A stretch of DNA of 64,000 nt from Cannabis sativa (taxonomy: Eukaryota > Streptophyta > Magnoliopsida > Rosales > Cannabaceae). Every line of letters begins with the position of its first letter. The stretch's first letter is position 1. The notes beneath the pieces are model-generated. The model was not told where the DNA came from. It did no database searches and was given only the letters and a program-made list of their open reading frames with translations. The stretch covers positions 1,488,001 through 1,552,000 of the forward strand of contig NC_083602.1 of NCBI RefSeq assembly GCF_029168945.1, read 5' to 3'. The position numbers and the translations under genes were made by a program. Shown here one piece after another: positions 10,629 through 21,996 of this stretch.

Positions 10629-10801
10629 ATGGTAATAATAATTAATCAAAACAAAATATACTTGATATCTATATAAATGAAGAGATCAAGTTAGATGAAC
10701 CATTTCTCTTTCTTTCTTCTTTCTGTGGGAGAATGAGAGTGAGCAAAAGTTTGTTGAGTGAAATTTCAAGTTGGTATTGGGGTGAAATTGTTCTGTTTTG
10801 G

Positions 10802-13716
10802 CTATCTACCATTATCGAAATTGTTTACAAGGGAAACCAATTCAACATTCTTTGGCTCTTCTATTTCGGTCTCTTCTTCTACATCAAAACTTTCCGTGGA
10901 AAGAATGGAAGATTTAGGATCAGTTCTCGGTACCAAAAACAGCAGAAACAAAGGTGTAACTCTCAATATGTTCCTAATCAAAATTGCAAGCCATAGTTTA
11001 TCGAACTGTGTTCGAGTAATCTTCAACACATGAAGCAGAACACCTCCACCCCAGGAAGATGAGAGAACTCCAATGTTATCGATAGACATCAGCAGAGCAA
11101 AGAAGGTGCCTTCAATACCCGAAGGACAAAGCTTTGTGCTGAGCACAAGAAGAGGCATCCATTTAAGCCTTCCAATCATTTGAGATAAACTTTCATCAAT
11201 CACCACAAAGAAGTAATCAGGTATGCCGAATTTCAGATTCAATCGCGAAACCAGCACTAAGTCTAGCATTCCTGAAAAGCCATATAGTAACTGTGTCCAG
11301 AAAAGTAAGTCTCTAAATGGATAATCCTTGAGAACATTTTGGTAGAGTACAGCTCCCACTAATGACCCGATTGAACCGATTGAGAATATGAAACCAACAT
11401 TCTCCTGCACAATATAAAGTCAAACAATCATTAACTTATAATTCAGATATTAACTAACTTAACTGTCAGTTATAACAGTTGGTGACTTTGTACTGTTGTG
11501 GCTATAAGGTGAAACTACATCATCTTGTTCGAACCTCGTAATCATATTTTCATTAGTTTTAATTGCCGTTGTTCATTTAATTCTTGATCTTATTATAACT
11601 TGGCATTATCATTTTCTGGCTATATGTTTATAAGTATAGTAAAATTCATACCTGAGAGAATCTTGGACCATCTTTGGCGTCTGTGTACCAATAGAACATT
11701 CCATCAAGGATATTCAAACTTAATGCGAATGACGAGTACATGTATAAACATGGTCTCCAAACACTTGGAGATTTCAGTGTTGTCCACATAGCAATGCCAG
11801 CATTCAGAAACTTCTGCTTTACCTGGTTGTTCAACATGGGATATAGAAGTATGAGAGAGCCTAATAAAACCCCAAAATACTGTGGTAAATGGTTACAAGT
11901 TACTATTCAGTATACTTGTTAGTTTCCAACTAGGACTAGTATTGATTGACTCGGGATTGAGTTAGGTAATTCAGTTATGATCCTGGACCCCTAGAAAAGT
12001 GAGTTTTGAAACTCGTAAGTGTTCAACCGAGATGTAAAGCATTGCACTTAGCTCGAACTTGTTTAATTCCTGGTGTTATTCTTCTACTTTCTTGCACTGT
12101 TTTTCTTCTCTATTCTAAGAGAATTCTCTGGTTTAGATTGTGCTCTTGAAATTGTGTGAACTTTTTGTGTAGCTGTGACAGATTAAATCGAAACAAATAC
12201 CTGTCTGTATTGGAAATTAGGCATGTGAGGCTCTTTAAGCACAATCCCAACAAAAATAACAAGAGCAGATGGAATCGTCAACAAGCCATACACACCCTAC
12301 AAAGAACGAGAATAATCATAATTTTAGATCGGAATGTAAAGTAGCTAGGAAAACTACAACAACATACATAAAGAAGCTAGCTAGCTAGCTAACCTTGGGA
12401 CCTATAAGATGGAGTAAAAAACCACTTATAGAGTATCCAACGAGCGCGCCAATAGACGAACTCAGGGCGCACAAGCTTTGCATATCGGCTGCAAGCAAAG
12501 GATGACTAATGCTGCTCTGTGCAACACATGCATCTATTGTCACATCTGATATTGCTACACCAGCACTCCCTGATGTTAAAAGCAAAATGGCTAAAACCAG
12601 ATGCAGATTTTCGTGCAATGATAAGACAAGCAACGAGATCACACCAATTGAACCTGAAATTAGAAGAACAAAGTAAAGTGTCTGATGAGAAAACTTTGTT
12701 GAAACCAAATTCCCACAAGTCCTGCTGAAACCAAGATTACAAGCTATGCATATATGACAAAGCAACTTATTGATAAATCATTTATGACCAAGAATAAACA
12801 CAAAAGCAACACATCACAGTTAGATTATACAACAATTCACACATTAATCTACCACAATTGAAATCTGATCAAGTTTTCTTCCAATATAGCAATGTCTCAA
12901 ATATATCCCATAATTTACTACTAAAATAATAGTAAATACCAAAAACAAAAGCATACTAAAGTGTTGTCAACTACTTTTCATATAGCCTAAATTAATTTTA
13001 AGAGTTTTCACATTAGATAAATATTAATTAAACAAACATCCATAAAAAATAGAAAGAAAAAGAAAATAATACGATGTAAATTCTAAATTTCAACATTAAT
13101 ATTCAAATACAATCAAAATCATTAGCTATAATACACAACAGAAAGGCTTGTTTTATTAACAAACATCACCTTTAACAAGCCTAGATTTTTGTCTAAATAA
13201 AACTCCAAACTTTAAAGTATACCAAAACAAACAAAAAAAAAAAAGCATCCTAAAGTGTCATCCACTAACTAATAAAGAGCACTAAATTTTCCTTTATAAT
13301 AAAAATGGAAGTTAGTTAGTTAGTTAGTTACCAGCTATGATGAAATAGGGTCTTCTTCTATACCCAAAAATTGGGATAACATCAGTAAGAAGACCCCAAA
13401 GGGGTTTAACAATCCAAGGAATAGAAGTGATTCCACCATAAATCTGAGCTTGAGAAGGTTGAACTTTCTGAATATCTTTCATATAATACTTAGTTCCAAC
13501 ACGCCCAAGTGCTCCACTCAATCCCTGGCTTATTCCATAGATTAAAATCACCCCTAATACTAAACTCCAATGCATTTCTGAGGCAAGCTTTTTCAACCAA
13601 TGCACCACTGGCCCACCATTACTACACCCTCTTCGTTCCATCTCATCATCATCATCATCATCATCATTTTTCTCTTCCATTGTCATCATCTTATCATTTT
13701 CCTCCTCCACCACCAT
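10802..13716 (-). CDS. Folate-biopterin transporter family protein (five exons, 504 aa)
   Basis: Exons are 13332-13716, 12394-12653, 12201-12296, 11652-11822 and 10802-11404. All junctions are GT-AG and phases match, giving 504 residues, a normal length. The protein belongs to the BT1/folate-biopterin transporter branch of the major facilitator superfamily: polytopic membrane proteins that carry folates or pterins. Landmarks are a hydrophilic acidic N-terminus with an Asp run; '[13 protein letters not shown]' and '[13 protein letters not shown]' in exon 1; '[10 protein letters not shown]' and '[13 protein letters not shown]' in exon 2; 'VWRPCLYMY' in exon 4; and '[14 protein letters not shown]' in the last exon. 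The start is the ATG at 13716; an upstream in-frame GTG is ignored. Substrate and membrane (plastid or other) cannot be read from the sequence. A copia element lies just past its 3' end, and a truncated copy of its 5' part lies upstream. Confidence 0.92.
13645..13668. repeat. Trinucleotide repeat coding poly-Asp in transporter exon 1
   Basis: A (CAT)n run in plus-strand view encodes consecutive Asp residues near the N-terminus. The truncated copy at 16.8 kb has fewer units, so the repeat has changed length since the duplication. Confidence 0.75.
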
Positions 13717-13904
13717 CACTATTACTTACTACTCTCTCAAAATGGGGATCTGGTGACTCAGCTTGTGATTCACTACTGGGGAGAAAAGCTTAGCTTAAAG
13801 GTTAGCTTGAGTTGAATCCCCAATTAAGAACAAGAAGTAGTTTGGCTTTAAGCTCAATCCCCATGTTCATGCCAAAGTAGGAAACGAATTCAATCTTGAA
13901 GATT

Positions 13905-13910
<6 letters not shown>

Positions 13911-13958
<48 letters not shown>
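13911..13958. repeat. (GA)n microsatellite in transporter 5' region
   Basis: An unbroken GA/CT run lies about 200 bp before the transporter start codon. CT-rich leaders are common in plant genes. An equivalent run is at 17106-17151 in the duplicated copy. Serine/leucine-rich frames across it are artefacts of the repeat. Confidence 0.85.
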
Positions 13959-13961
<3 letters not shown>

Positions 13962-14006
13962 AGAGGTTGGGTAAGAGTTGACCAACATTTCTCAATTATT
14001 AAATTA

Positions 14007-15740
14007 TTGGGATTATTTTTCAAAATAAAAAAAAAAAACACAAAGTTAAAAATTATGAAAATATAGTTGTAAAATTTTTTAAATATTTAAGATTTTATTT
14101 ATATAAAATATAGTTATTTTATTATTTTATTGTTTGATTTTTGTAATTTTTTTTATTATTTTGATATTTTTTAGATATTATTTTTTATGTGGTTTTCTTG
14201 TTATTTTTATTATTACTGTAAAAATATAAAAAATAAATAAGTGTAAAAATTTGTGAAAAAAATAGTTATTTATGTAAACTTTCTTAAATGAAATTACTAA
14301 CATTTAATATATATACATATATATTTGAAAAGGAATATTTGATATTATATGCTTAAAATTAATTTATCTACTAAAAATATGCTAGCATATTTTGCATCAT
14401 GCAAAATATACTCACACTATCTTTCTATCCAATTTTACCTTTAACCAAATAAAAACCAAACATCCATGTCTCTCTCTCTTTCTCCGGCGTTAATCCCGAT
14501 CTAGAACCCCTACCGTCGAACACACAGACCCAGAACTTCAGTCGCAAGGCCTCGCCGTCATCTTCTCTCACGGCCTCTCTCGTTTTTTGTATTTTTTTTC
14601 TTCTGGTTTACCAATTTTTTGCGATATTGAGCAATATTTAGCGATGTATTTGCAATGATAGAACAAATCTGAGGCCATGGATGAAGTTTAGTGATGATTT
14701 GCGATATTTAGCGATATTTAGTGATGTTTCGCGATGATATTCGCGATGTGTTTTGCGATATAGTGAATTGGAGACATTTAGAGATGTTTTCACGTTTTTG
14801 CGATGTTTCGCGACATCGTCAAAAATCAGGAAAAAAAAATGTAGAAAACAAGCGCTGTTGTGAATTGAAGACATTTAGAGATGTTTCATGATTTTGCGAT
14901 GTTTCGCGACATTTAGCGATGTTTCGCGACATCGTCAAAAACCTGAAAAAAAAAAAATGCAGAAAACAAGCGAGTGGGTTTCGCAGGAAGTGGTGCGGTG
15001 GTCGTGAGTTGTCGGGTGCTTCTCGTGGGTCGTCACAAGTCATAATGGGTCTTCTCGGTCGTGGGTCGTCTTGGTCGTGGGATGTCTTGGTCGGTCGGAG
15101 CTCGTGAACAATCGGGGCTTGAGTGCTTCTCGTGGTCCGGTGGGGTTTCGTTGGTGGTCCGGTGGGGTTTTGTTGGGAATGGATTTGGAGAGTTAGAGAA
15201 AGAGAGAGAAACGAGAGAGTTAGAGGGAGAGTGGAGGTTTGGAATGAGGAGGGTATTGTTGGGATTAAAGATATTTGGAGGGTATTATTTTTACATTTTT
15301 TTAAGAAGCATATAAAAACAATTTATATTTTTTTTAAGTATATAATGTCAAATTTCCCACTGAAAATTAATAATTACTTAATCATTTTCTTGTTTTGTTT
15401 TTTAGTTTATAATTTGATAATTAATATATATAAACTAAATTTCTAACGAATTTGTGTTATAGGGGAAAAAACTGGTTGTTTAAATCAAGCAGACGCGATG
15501 CATTCTGTTGTTGAAAAAAGATTAAGATTGAAGAAGTACGTTCGATATAGGCCTGATAGCAGTCCAATAGTCTATCAATTTTATTTTTTTTATGTTTTGC
15601 GATAGGTCCAATGTAGGGTCAGATAGTGGTCTTATTGGGGTCCATTTTTTATGTATTTGCGTTAGTCCCAATAGGATTGATGTAGGATCCGATAGTTGTC
15701 CGATGGAAGTCCAATTGAACCAGATGTTAAAAGCACTCCC
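14007..15740. other. Spacer between the two transporter copies; repeat-rich, no gene
   Basis: This stretch has no counterpart beside the truncated copy. It holds an A/T-rich part (14040-14460), a CT-rich block that looks like a leader (14465-14590), GCGAT-rich repeats (14620-14965), a GGTCGTGGGTCGTC-type G-rich stretch (14985-15180), and degenerate repeats around 'CCAATAGT' / 'GATAGTGGTC' (15540-15720). No protein frame is convincing. Confidence 0.6.
14620..14965. repeat. GCGAT-motif tandem repeats
   Basis: Short units such as GCGATATTTA and GCGATGTTTCGCGAC recur many times. They sit within a larger direct repeat of about 110-115 bp: 14765-14860 and 14868-14975 both run from 'GACATTTAGAGATGTTT' through 'CGACATCGTCAAAAA' to 'AGAAAACAAGCG'. 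Both the small and large periods are imperfect. The origin is unknown. Confidence 0.7.
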
Positions 15741-17104
15741 TGATATTGCTACACCAGCACTCCCTGATGTTAAAAGCAAAATGGCTAAAACCAGATGCAG
15801 ATTTTCGTGCAACGATAAGACAAGCAACGAGATCACACCAATTGAACCTGAAATTAGAAGAACAAAGTAAAGTGTCTGATGAGAAAACTTTGTTGAAACC
15901 AAATTCCCACAACTCCTGCTGAAACCAACATTACAAGCTATGCATATATGACAAAGCAACTGATTAAAATCATTAATGACTAAGAATAAACACAAGAGCA
16001 ACACATCACTGTAAGATTGTACCACAATTCACTCTTTAATCTCCCAAAATGAAGTCTGATCAAGTTTTCTTCCAAAATAGTAATGTCTCAAATATATCCC
16101 ATAATTTACTACTTAAATAATAATAAATACCAAAAACAAAAGCATACTAAAGTGTTGTCCACTACTTTTGATATAGCCTAAATTAATTTTAAGAGTTTTA
16201 ACATTAGATAAATATTAATTAAACAAACATCCATCCAAAAATAGAAAGAAAAACAAAATAATACAATGTAAATTCCAAATTTCAACATTAATATTCAAAT
16301 AAAATCAAAATCATTAACTATAATACACAACAGAAGGGTTTGTTTTATTAACAAACTTCACCTTGTTAAAGCCTAGATTTTTGTCTAAATAAAACTCCAA
16401 ACTTTAAAAAATACCAAAACAACAACAAAAAGAAAAAGCATCCTAAAGTGTCATCCACTAACTAATAAAGAGCACTAAATTTTCCTTTATAATAAAAATG
16501 GAAGTTAGTTAGTTAGTTAGTTACCAGCTATGATGAAATAGGGTCTTCTTCTATAGCCAAAAATTGGGATAACATCAGTAAGAAGACCCCAAAGAGGTTT
16601 AACAATCCAAGGAATAGAAGTGATTCCACCATAAATCTGAGCTTGAGAAGGTTGAACTTTCTGAATATCTTTCATATAATACTTAGTTCCAACACGCCCA
16701 AGTGCTCCACTCAATCCCTGGCTTATTCCATAGATTAAAATCACCCCTAATACTAAACTCCAATGCATTTCTGAGGCAAGCTTTTTCAACCAATGCACCA
16801 CTGGCCCACCATTACTACACCCTCTTCTTGTTCTTTCCATCTCATCATCATTTTTCTCTTCCATTATCATCATCTTATCATTCTCCTCCTCCACCACCAT
16901 CACTAGTACTTACTACTCTCTCAAAATGGGGATCTGGTGACTCAGTTTGTGATTCAGTGGGGGAGAAAAGCTCAGCTTAAAGCTTAAATCATTACTACCT
17001 GACTTGAATTGAATCTACAATTAAGAAGAGGACGTAGTTTGAGATTAAGATAAATCCCATGTTCATGTTCAGGAATAGGAAACCAATTCTTGAAGATGAA
17101 TTTC

Positions 17105-17154
<50 letters not shown>

Positions 17155-17236
17155 AGGTTGGGTTGACCAACATCAAAAAGACCATTTACCCAGCTGACAT
17201 GGCTGTGCTTCTTTACCATTTCTCCATTATTAAATT
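15740..17236 (-). pseudogene. Truncated tandem copy of the transporter gene 5' end
   Basis: This segment is a direct, same-orientation copy of 12547-14006. It holds exon 1 (16525-16900, start codon and splice donor intact), intron 1, and only the first part of exon 2 (about 15741-15847). Exon 2 breaks after 'GSAGVAIS', just before the conserved DVTIDAC motif. Exons 3-5 are absent, so it cannot make a transporter. Start codon, donor and GA-rich leader are preserved and the two copies remain very similar, so the duplication is fairly recent. It may still be transcribed. Relative to the full gene it also carries about 45 bp near 17186-17230 that the full gene's upstream region lacks. Confidence 0.88.
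17106..17151. repeat. (GA)n microsatellite, duplicated copy
   Basis: This is the counterpart of the GA run at 13911-13958, slightly different in length. Confidence 0.85.
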
Positions 17237-17242
17237 AAATAT

Positions 17243-17565
17243 GAATAGTTAAATACTTAAAAATTTAAGTTTTAGTAAATAGTTAAATTTAATTTTTAAC
17301 CATAATAATATATAAGTTATATTTTTTAAAGGTACTTAATTAATTAAATGTAAGTCAATAGATATATAATTTAATATTTATTCTATGTCACTTTTTATTA
17401 GTATATTTAAATTACTTTTTAGATAAAAAATAAAAATTTAATAATTTAGACTAATAAAAAATTATCACGTGGTTATTGAATTAACACTTAACGATTAAGT
17501 ATTTACGAAAATTTTAAGAATATACTTAAATATTTAAATATTTATGCCGTAAATTATTCATTAAA
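17243..17565. mobile_element. Degenerate MITE (family B)
   Basis: The ends are loosely inverted (left 'AGTTAAATACTTAA', right 'TTTATGCCGTAAATTATT'). The interior shares a CACGTGGT...ACACTTAAC block with the clear MITE inside the F-box intron at 34021-34362. It is old and diverged. Confidence 0.45.
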
Positions 17566-17585
17566 TTATTAATATTAATAAATAA

Positions 17586-17990
17586 GGGTAAAAATCTTTT
17601 ACTGAAGTTATCGATTGAATTCTCTTTTTTTTTTAAAAAAAATGACAAATTGAATTTGTTAAATAATAAATTAGACCCTCTATTTTAAAAATTAGTACAA
17701 AATAGTATCTTGAGTTGATTTTTTTCTTAAAATAAACGTATTAAAACTCGATCTAGATATTTTATGACAAGACTACTTATATTTTCTACAACTATTCATG
17801 TTAGAAATTATCTTCAAGTTGGTTATATAAAAAAATAAAAAAAAATTGAGCTTAGGGTACTATTTTGTACTATTTTAGAAATATATGGTCCAATTTATCA
17901 TTTAATAAAATTAAGAGTCTGATTGGTCACTTTTAAAGTTGTCTGATTGGTCACTTTTAGCGAACACATAGTTCAAAATGGTATTAACCC
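17586..17990. mobile_element. Degenerate MITE (family C, Mutator-like)
   Basis: It begins GGGTAAA and ends 'AATGGTATTAACCC', with inverted arms holding 'TAGACCCTCTATTTTA'. It is a diverged relative of the well-preserved copy at 36618-36991, which has a 9-bp target duplication. No duplication is visible here, and the right arm has a short internal repeat (TCTGATTGGTCACTTTTA twice). Confidence 0.55.
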
Positions 17991-18032
17991 TATACATTAT
18001 TGGATTGTTCACAAAAATATATAGAAAAATAA

Positions 18033-18382
18033 CGACATAAGTACTCAAAGTTTTGTATTTGTAATCAGAATAAACCTAATGACTTTTAACAGTATGAGTA
18101 CCCAGTGTTTGTAAAACTGTAATTTTCATTCAGTTTTATCAGTACAGACTCCGTTAGTGTCTTAAAAAAAATACATGTAAGACTCATTCTAAATTATCAG
18201 GTTCGGACGGAAACATATAATATCAATTATTTCTAAATATTCTTTTAATAAATTTAAATCAAAGTTTGTACTAACGAAACTTGATGAAAATTACAATTTT
18301 ACTAATATTGAGTACTTATGCTGCTAAAAAAATTATTGAATTTATGTTGATTATAAACTCAATTTTAAGTACTTATGTCACT
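18033..18382. mobile_element. MITE (family D)
   Basis: The left end GACATAAGTACTCAAAG and right end 'TTTTAAGTACTTATGTC' are inverted, and the inner arms ('AAAACTGTAATTTTCAT' versus 'ATGAAAATTACAATTTT') continue the pairing. A relative lies at 60742-61084. It is non-coding. Confidence 0.6.
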
Positions 18383-18584
18383 ATTATCATTTAGTTATAA
18401 CCTCTTCTAATTAGAATATAAGTTTTTGGTCCTAAGTGTATAATTAAACAGTGGTTCTTAAATTATGATAAATCTCACAATATAGTTTACTTGTTGCTGT
18501 TTCTCTTTCGCTCTTTAAAAGCAACGGTTAAGTCTTACAAAATAAACAGTAAATTACTTTTTTTAGCACAAAAAAGTACTTTTT

Positions 18585-19065
18585 TTTTGGCGAGCGCCCG
18601 AAAGTGGAAAGATTAAAACCAATGTAGATGCTTTCGTGATTGGTTCTCAGAGTTCTTTTGGAGTTGGTTGGTTAGCCCGAGACATAAGTGGTCTTTTGCT
18701 TCATGGCTTTTCAAAGATTATTCCAAGAGTAGTTACTCCAACTTTGGCCAAAGCAGTGGGACTTAAGGAAGTTCTAAGTTAGATTAAGTAGTAGAATCTA
18801 GCTAATGTGGTGATTGAATTCGATTGTCAAGTGGTGGTTAATGTATTATGCAATTAGCTTGAACTAAAGTCTCCTTTTTGCCTAGTTGTTTCGGAATGTA
18901 TTAGACTCATTCAAAGTCTAAATAACATTTCTTCTATTTTTGTCAAACGATCTGCTAACCAATTTTTTGACCAGGGTTGCTTGTACTCATTTAGATTGTA
19001 ATTATGGTGGTAGACTTGTCCATACCAATTTGTAAGCTTTTTTATTAGCTAATAAAATCTACAAG
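18585..19065 (+). pseudogene. LINE RNase H-domain remnant
   Basis: Reading the plus strand gives 'KTNVDAFVIGSQSSFGVGW', 'ARDISGLLLHGFSKI', 'LAKAVGLKEVLS', several stops, then 'VVIEFDCQVVVNVL' and 'FVKRSANQ'. These follow the RNase H fold of plant LINE ORF2 (first Asp in NVD, E in the 'AxxxGLKEAL' helix, D in the 'IEFD' strand). Stops and indels make it dead. Confidence 0.7.
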
Positions 19066-19263
19066 ATTATTCAAAAAGAAATGCTTATAGTGCTCTAATT
19101 TGAATTAATATATATTTAATTGTAGATTTGTAAAGATTGTAAACTCAAATTCATAAATATAAGAATATCTTATTCTTATGCAAGGTAATCAAATTCATTA
19201 GTACAAAGTTACTAACAAAGTTACAAAGGAAGATATCCTTAATCATAATATATTGTAAACTAA

Positions 19264-20795
19264 CTAAAATATTTTCTTTCCATTAATAGATAGTGTTTCT
19301 AAACAAGGTAAATTCATCAAGGCATCTTTGAAGTCGGACTCTCTCTTAGGCTTAGGCTTACGGTCAGTAATAACTCGGAGTTTTTTCCAATTAAGCAAAG
19401 GATAAGGACATATGTTCTTCAAGTTCTCTGGCCACATGAGAGCCTTCAAGTACATAAAGATTTATCAGAAATCATAAATAGATTTGAATTTCGAAATACT
19501 AAAAGAATTGTAATGACAAGTAATGAACATACCTCACATTTGCGAACATGCAGGGTTACGATATTCCAAGAACAATTGAGATTCATAAGAAAATTTCGCA
19601 TATTGGTAAACCACTTTGCATCATAGTTTTTCTCAGTTTCAAGAATTACAATTTTCCCATTCAACGAATTCGAAGACTCCAGTGATATGTTAAAATTGAT
19701 ATAGCCTTCATAACAAAAGTACTCTAATTTTGGGGCAGATTCAATCGTAACACCCTTCATAATTCCAATATTAGAACTCTTAAACTTGAAACATTTCAAG
19801 TGTTGACTTGAGATTCTTAAGCCCTTAGTAAATTCGGTGTAGGTCTGGAAGCTCAAAGTTAAATTCTCAAGAAGAGGAATATTCGAAATAAGAAGTTCAA
19901 ACTTTTTGGAGGGAAAAGCATAGATCATACCCGATAACGTTAGATTTCTAATTTTCTTACAAGCAGAGAGATCTATTTTGTCTAAGTTAACACGAATATC
20001 CTCAAATTCAAAAGATTCAAGGTTTACAGTTTCAACTCGTAATGCAGACATAATCTCTATATCCTTAAATTCCAAGAACTTTAGGCTTAAACTTTGCAGT
20101 CGAGGCTGATAATCTACACTAGAGAAATCATAATCACAGACACACAAATTCTCAAGAGAAGGACAACCCAACAAAAACTTCACCACCACATCATCCTTTG
20201 AAGCATTTGATTGTAGAACATCTACCAATGACAAAGTTTTCAAAGATGGGAAACTAAAGGAACAAGAACTAGCATCCAACACTACCCCACTCAACTTCAA
20301 AATCGTCAAATATTTTGCATTGTCTAGTATTTTCGATAGCCCATAGAACCTCTTATATGGACCAACATGTTCAAGCATACTAAGATCAAATTCCTTAACA
20401 TTATTCTCAACTACAAAAGCTAACCATTTATCTACAAAATGATTCTTTCTTGTTGTATGATATCCATCCTCGAAATAAGAAATTCTATATCCATTCAAAT
20501 TAAGCTTAAAAGTAAATATACTCGATTCAATCATATATTGCTTGCGGTGTTTCAAACAATTGTCTACAAACTCATAAAATTTTTCAATATCACAAGTAGT
20601 AGCATTTTCGGAGAAAAAGAGTGTGGGGACTGAATACCAGATGTGTTTCCAACGCTTTGAAAGAATACAAGTCTGTACCACATCTTTAGTTGGGAGAAAC
20701 GATAAGATGTGAGTGATGATTTCATCAGGAAGTTTCGAAATTCTGTCATCACCAGCTGTTGTTTTCGCCCATTTCTTTGCAGAACGAAGAATCAT
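19264..20795 (-). CDS. F-box/LRR/FBD protein, copy 1 (480 aa)
   Basis: Exon 1 is 19533-20795 and exon 2 is 19264-19443, split by an 89-bp GT-AG intron in phase 0. The protein has an F-box at residues about 17-55 ('DRISKLPDEIITHILSFL...CILSKRWKHIW'), a leucine-rich middle with 'FPSLKTLSLVDV', 'GCPSLENL' and 'NIPLLENLTL' repeats, and a C-terminal FBD domain ('ESAPKLEYFCYEGYINF', 'NCSWNIVTLHV', then 'ALMWPENLKN..PLLNWKKLRVI'). Such proteins are substrate receptors of SCF ubiquitin ligases: the F-box binds the SKP1-like subunit and the LRR part is thought to bind the target. The target is unknown. It is one of six related loci in the window and closest to copy 2. The ATG at 20795 matches the start of copy 2. 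Confidence 0.9.
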
Positions 20796-21990
20796 GCTGT
20801 TATATTATGTGATTAGTATTCTAAGCATAAAAACACACCAAAATTAGATTGAGAACTGTAACAACAATACTAACTAACAAGAACCAAAATGTGACAGTAC
20901 TGAGATAAGTTTTGAAGTATACATACATATATAATACAATGTATAATAAGTGAAAAACAGAGTAAATAGAGAATCAGAGGACTAATGTTCTTCCTTAACA
21001 GATATTAAATCAATGAATTCTGAAAGTTAAATTCAGTGAATAAAAACGAAAATTAAAGTTAATTTAGATTAATCCTTACATGATGAATATGATGATGTAG
21101 CAGAATCAATATCAAATATTCAAAATTTGAGATTTAGGGTTTTTGAACGCAGAGAGGAGGGTTTTTCTTAAACAATAAAATGAGAGTGAGAGTGGTGAGA
21201 ATGGAATTAATTTTAGGAAAGTAATAAATAATTTCGGTCATTTATTGAATTTTAAGGCATTTTTTTTATTATTTATTTAATTAAATTTACTATTTTTTTT
21301 ATATTGGGGATCTTTTCTTTAAATAGAAGTGTAAAATCAGTAGATTATGTTTTTTTTTTAAAAATTTATTTATAAGAATATACTCATCGAGTACTTTATT
21401 ATATTTTCTCAAAAATGATATTTGATTACCGAGTGATTTTAATAATACTTTACTTTGTATTTTCTATTTTGAATTGTATATATTTATTACCTTAAATTCA
21501 AATTTAATTAGTACAATTTTGTCGATTTGATAAATAATTCAAATTTAATTAGTAAATAAATAATTAAATTTGAATGTTAAATTCATAAAATTAAAGAATT
21601 TGATCGTATTGATAAAATCTTATCAATCAAATTTGAGTTTAAAATAAAAAATATGTCTAATTTTAAAATATACTAAATAAATATTATTAAAAATATAAAA
21701 TATCATACTTGAATTTAGATAAAACATGAGATATTACGAGATATTGAATGTATAGTCACTTTTTATTTATTTAAATTTACTATTAAAGGGCGTAACTTAG
21801 TGAATTTGTAAGTATATCAACTCCTCTTAAAAGAAAAAATCTCCAAAATAAATTGTGTTAAATTTTCAGAAAATAGAATTAAGGAAGAAATTAAAGAAAA
21901 CAAACAATGATTTAATAAGTTTCAGACATAAATTTTTACATAGTTGATACATTAACAAATTTAGTCCAAGAGTTAGTGAATTAGTGTTGC
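20796..21990. other. 5' flank of F-box copy 1 and AT-rich intergenic DNA
   Basis: The first 150-200 bp upstream of the start codon contain one copy of the sequence that forms the 121-bp array upstream of F-box copy 2 (20820-20915). Beyond about 21170 it is A/T-rich with no gene seen. Confidence 0.55.
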
Positions 21991-21996
21991 TATATA

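Larger units (their letters stand above)
4622..10633 (+). mobile_element. Complete Ty1/copia LTR retrotransposon
   Basis: The element runs from 4627 to 10628 and is flanked by the 5-bp duplication ATGGT (4622-4626 and 10629-10633). LTRs start TGTTGG and end CAACA. Apart from microsatellite length changes and one extra segment of about 70 bp in the right LTR, I see only one base change (A at about 5168, G at the matching right position) and a one-base T-run difference, so insertion was recent. The interior has one uninterrupted gag-pol frame, then about 530 bp of non-coding DNA and a polypurine tract. Domain order (integrase before reverse transcriptase) places it in Ty1/copia. It could be autonomous. 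It lies about 170 bp beyond the stop codon of the transporter gene at 10802-13716 and points toward it. Confidence 0.96.

Noticed and set aside
13509..13815. Plus-strand frames with His or Ile runs over transporter exon 1 (and at 16702-16980)
   Set aside because: They are the complement of the poly-Asp (GAT)n repeat and of exon 1 on the minus strand.
14919..15446. Gly/Arg/Trp-rich frames in the G-rich spacer
   Set aside because: The composition follows the low-complexity GGTCGTGGGTCG repeats; no domain or start context supports a protein.
14415..15637. Possible CACTA transposon between the transporter copies (CACTATC at 14415, GATAGTG at about 15631)
   Set aside because: The ends do not pair beyond the first bases and the 3-bp flanks do not match, so chance is likelier.
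15522..16025. A 167-codon minus-strand frame joining transporter exon 2 to downstream sequence
   Set aside because: It is a read-through from a truncated exon into an unrelated repeat; the first part also crosses the exon 2 acceptor into intron.
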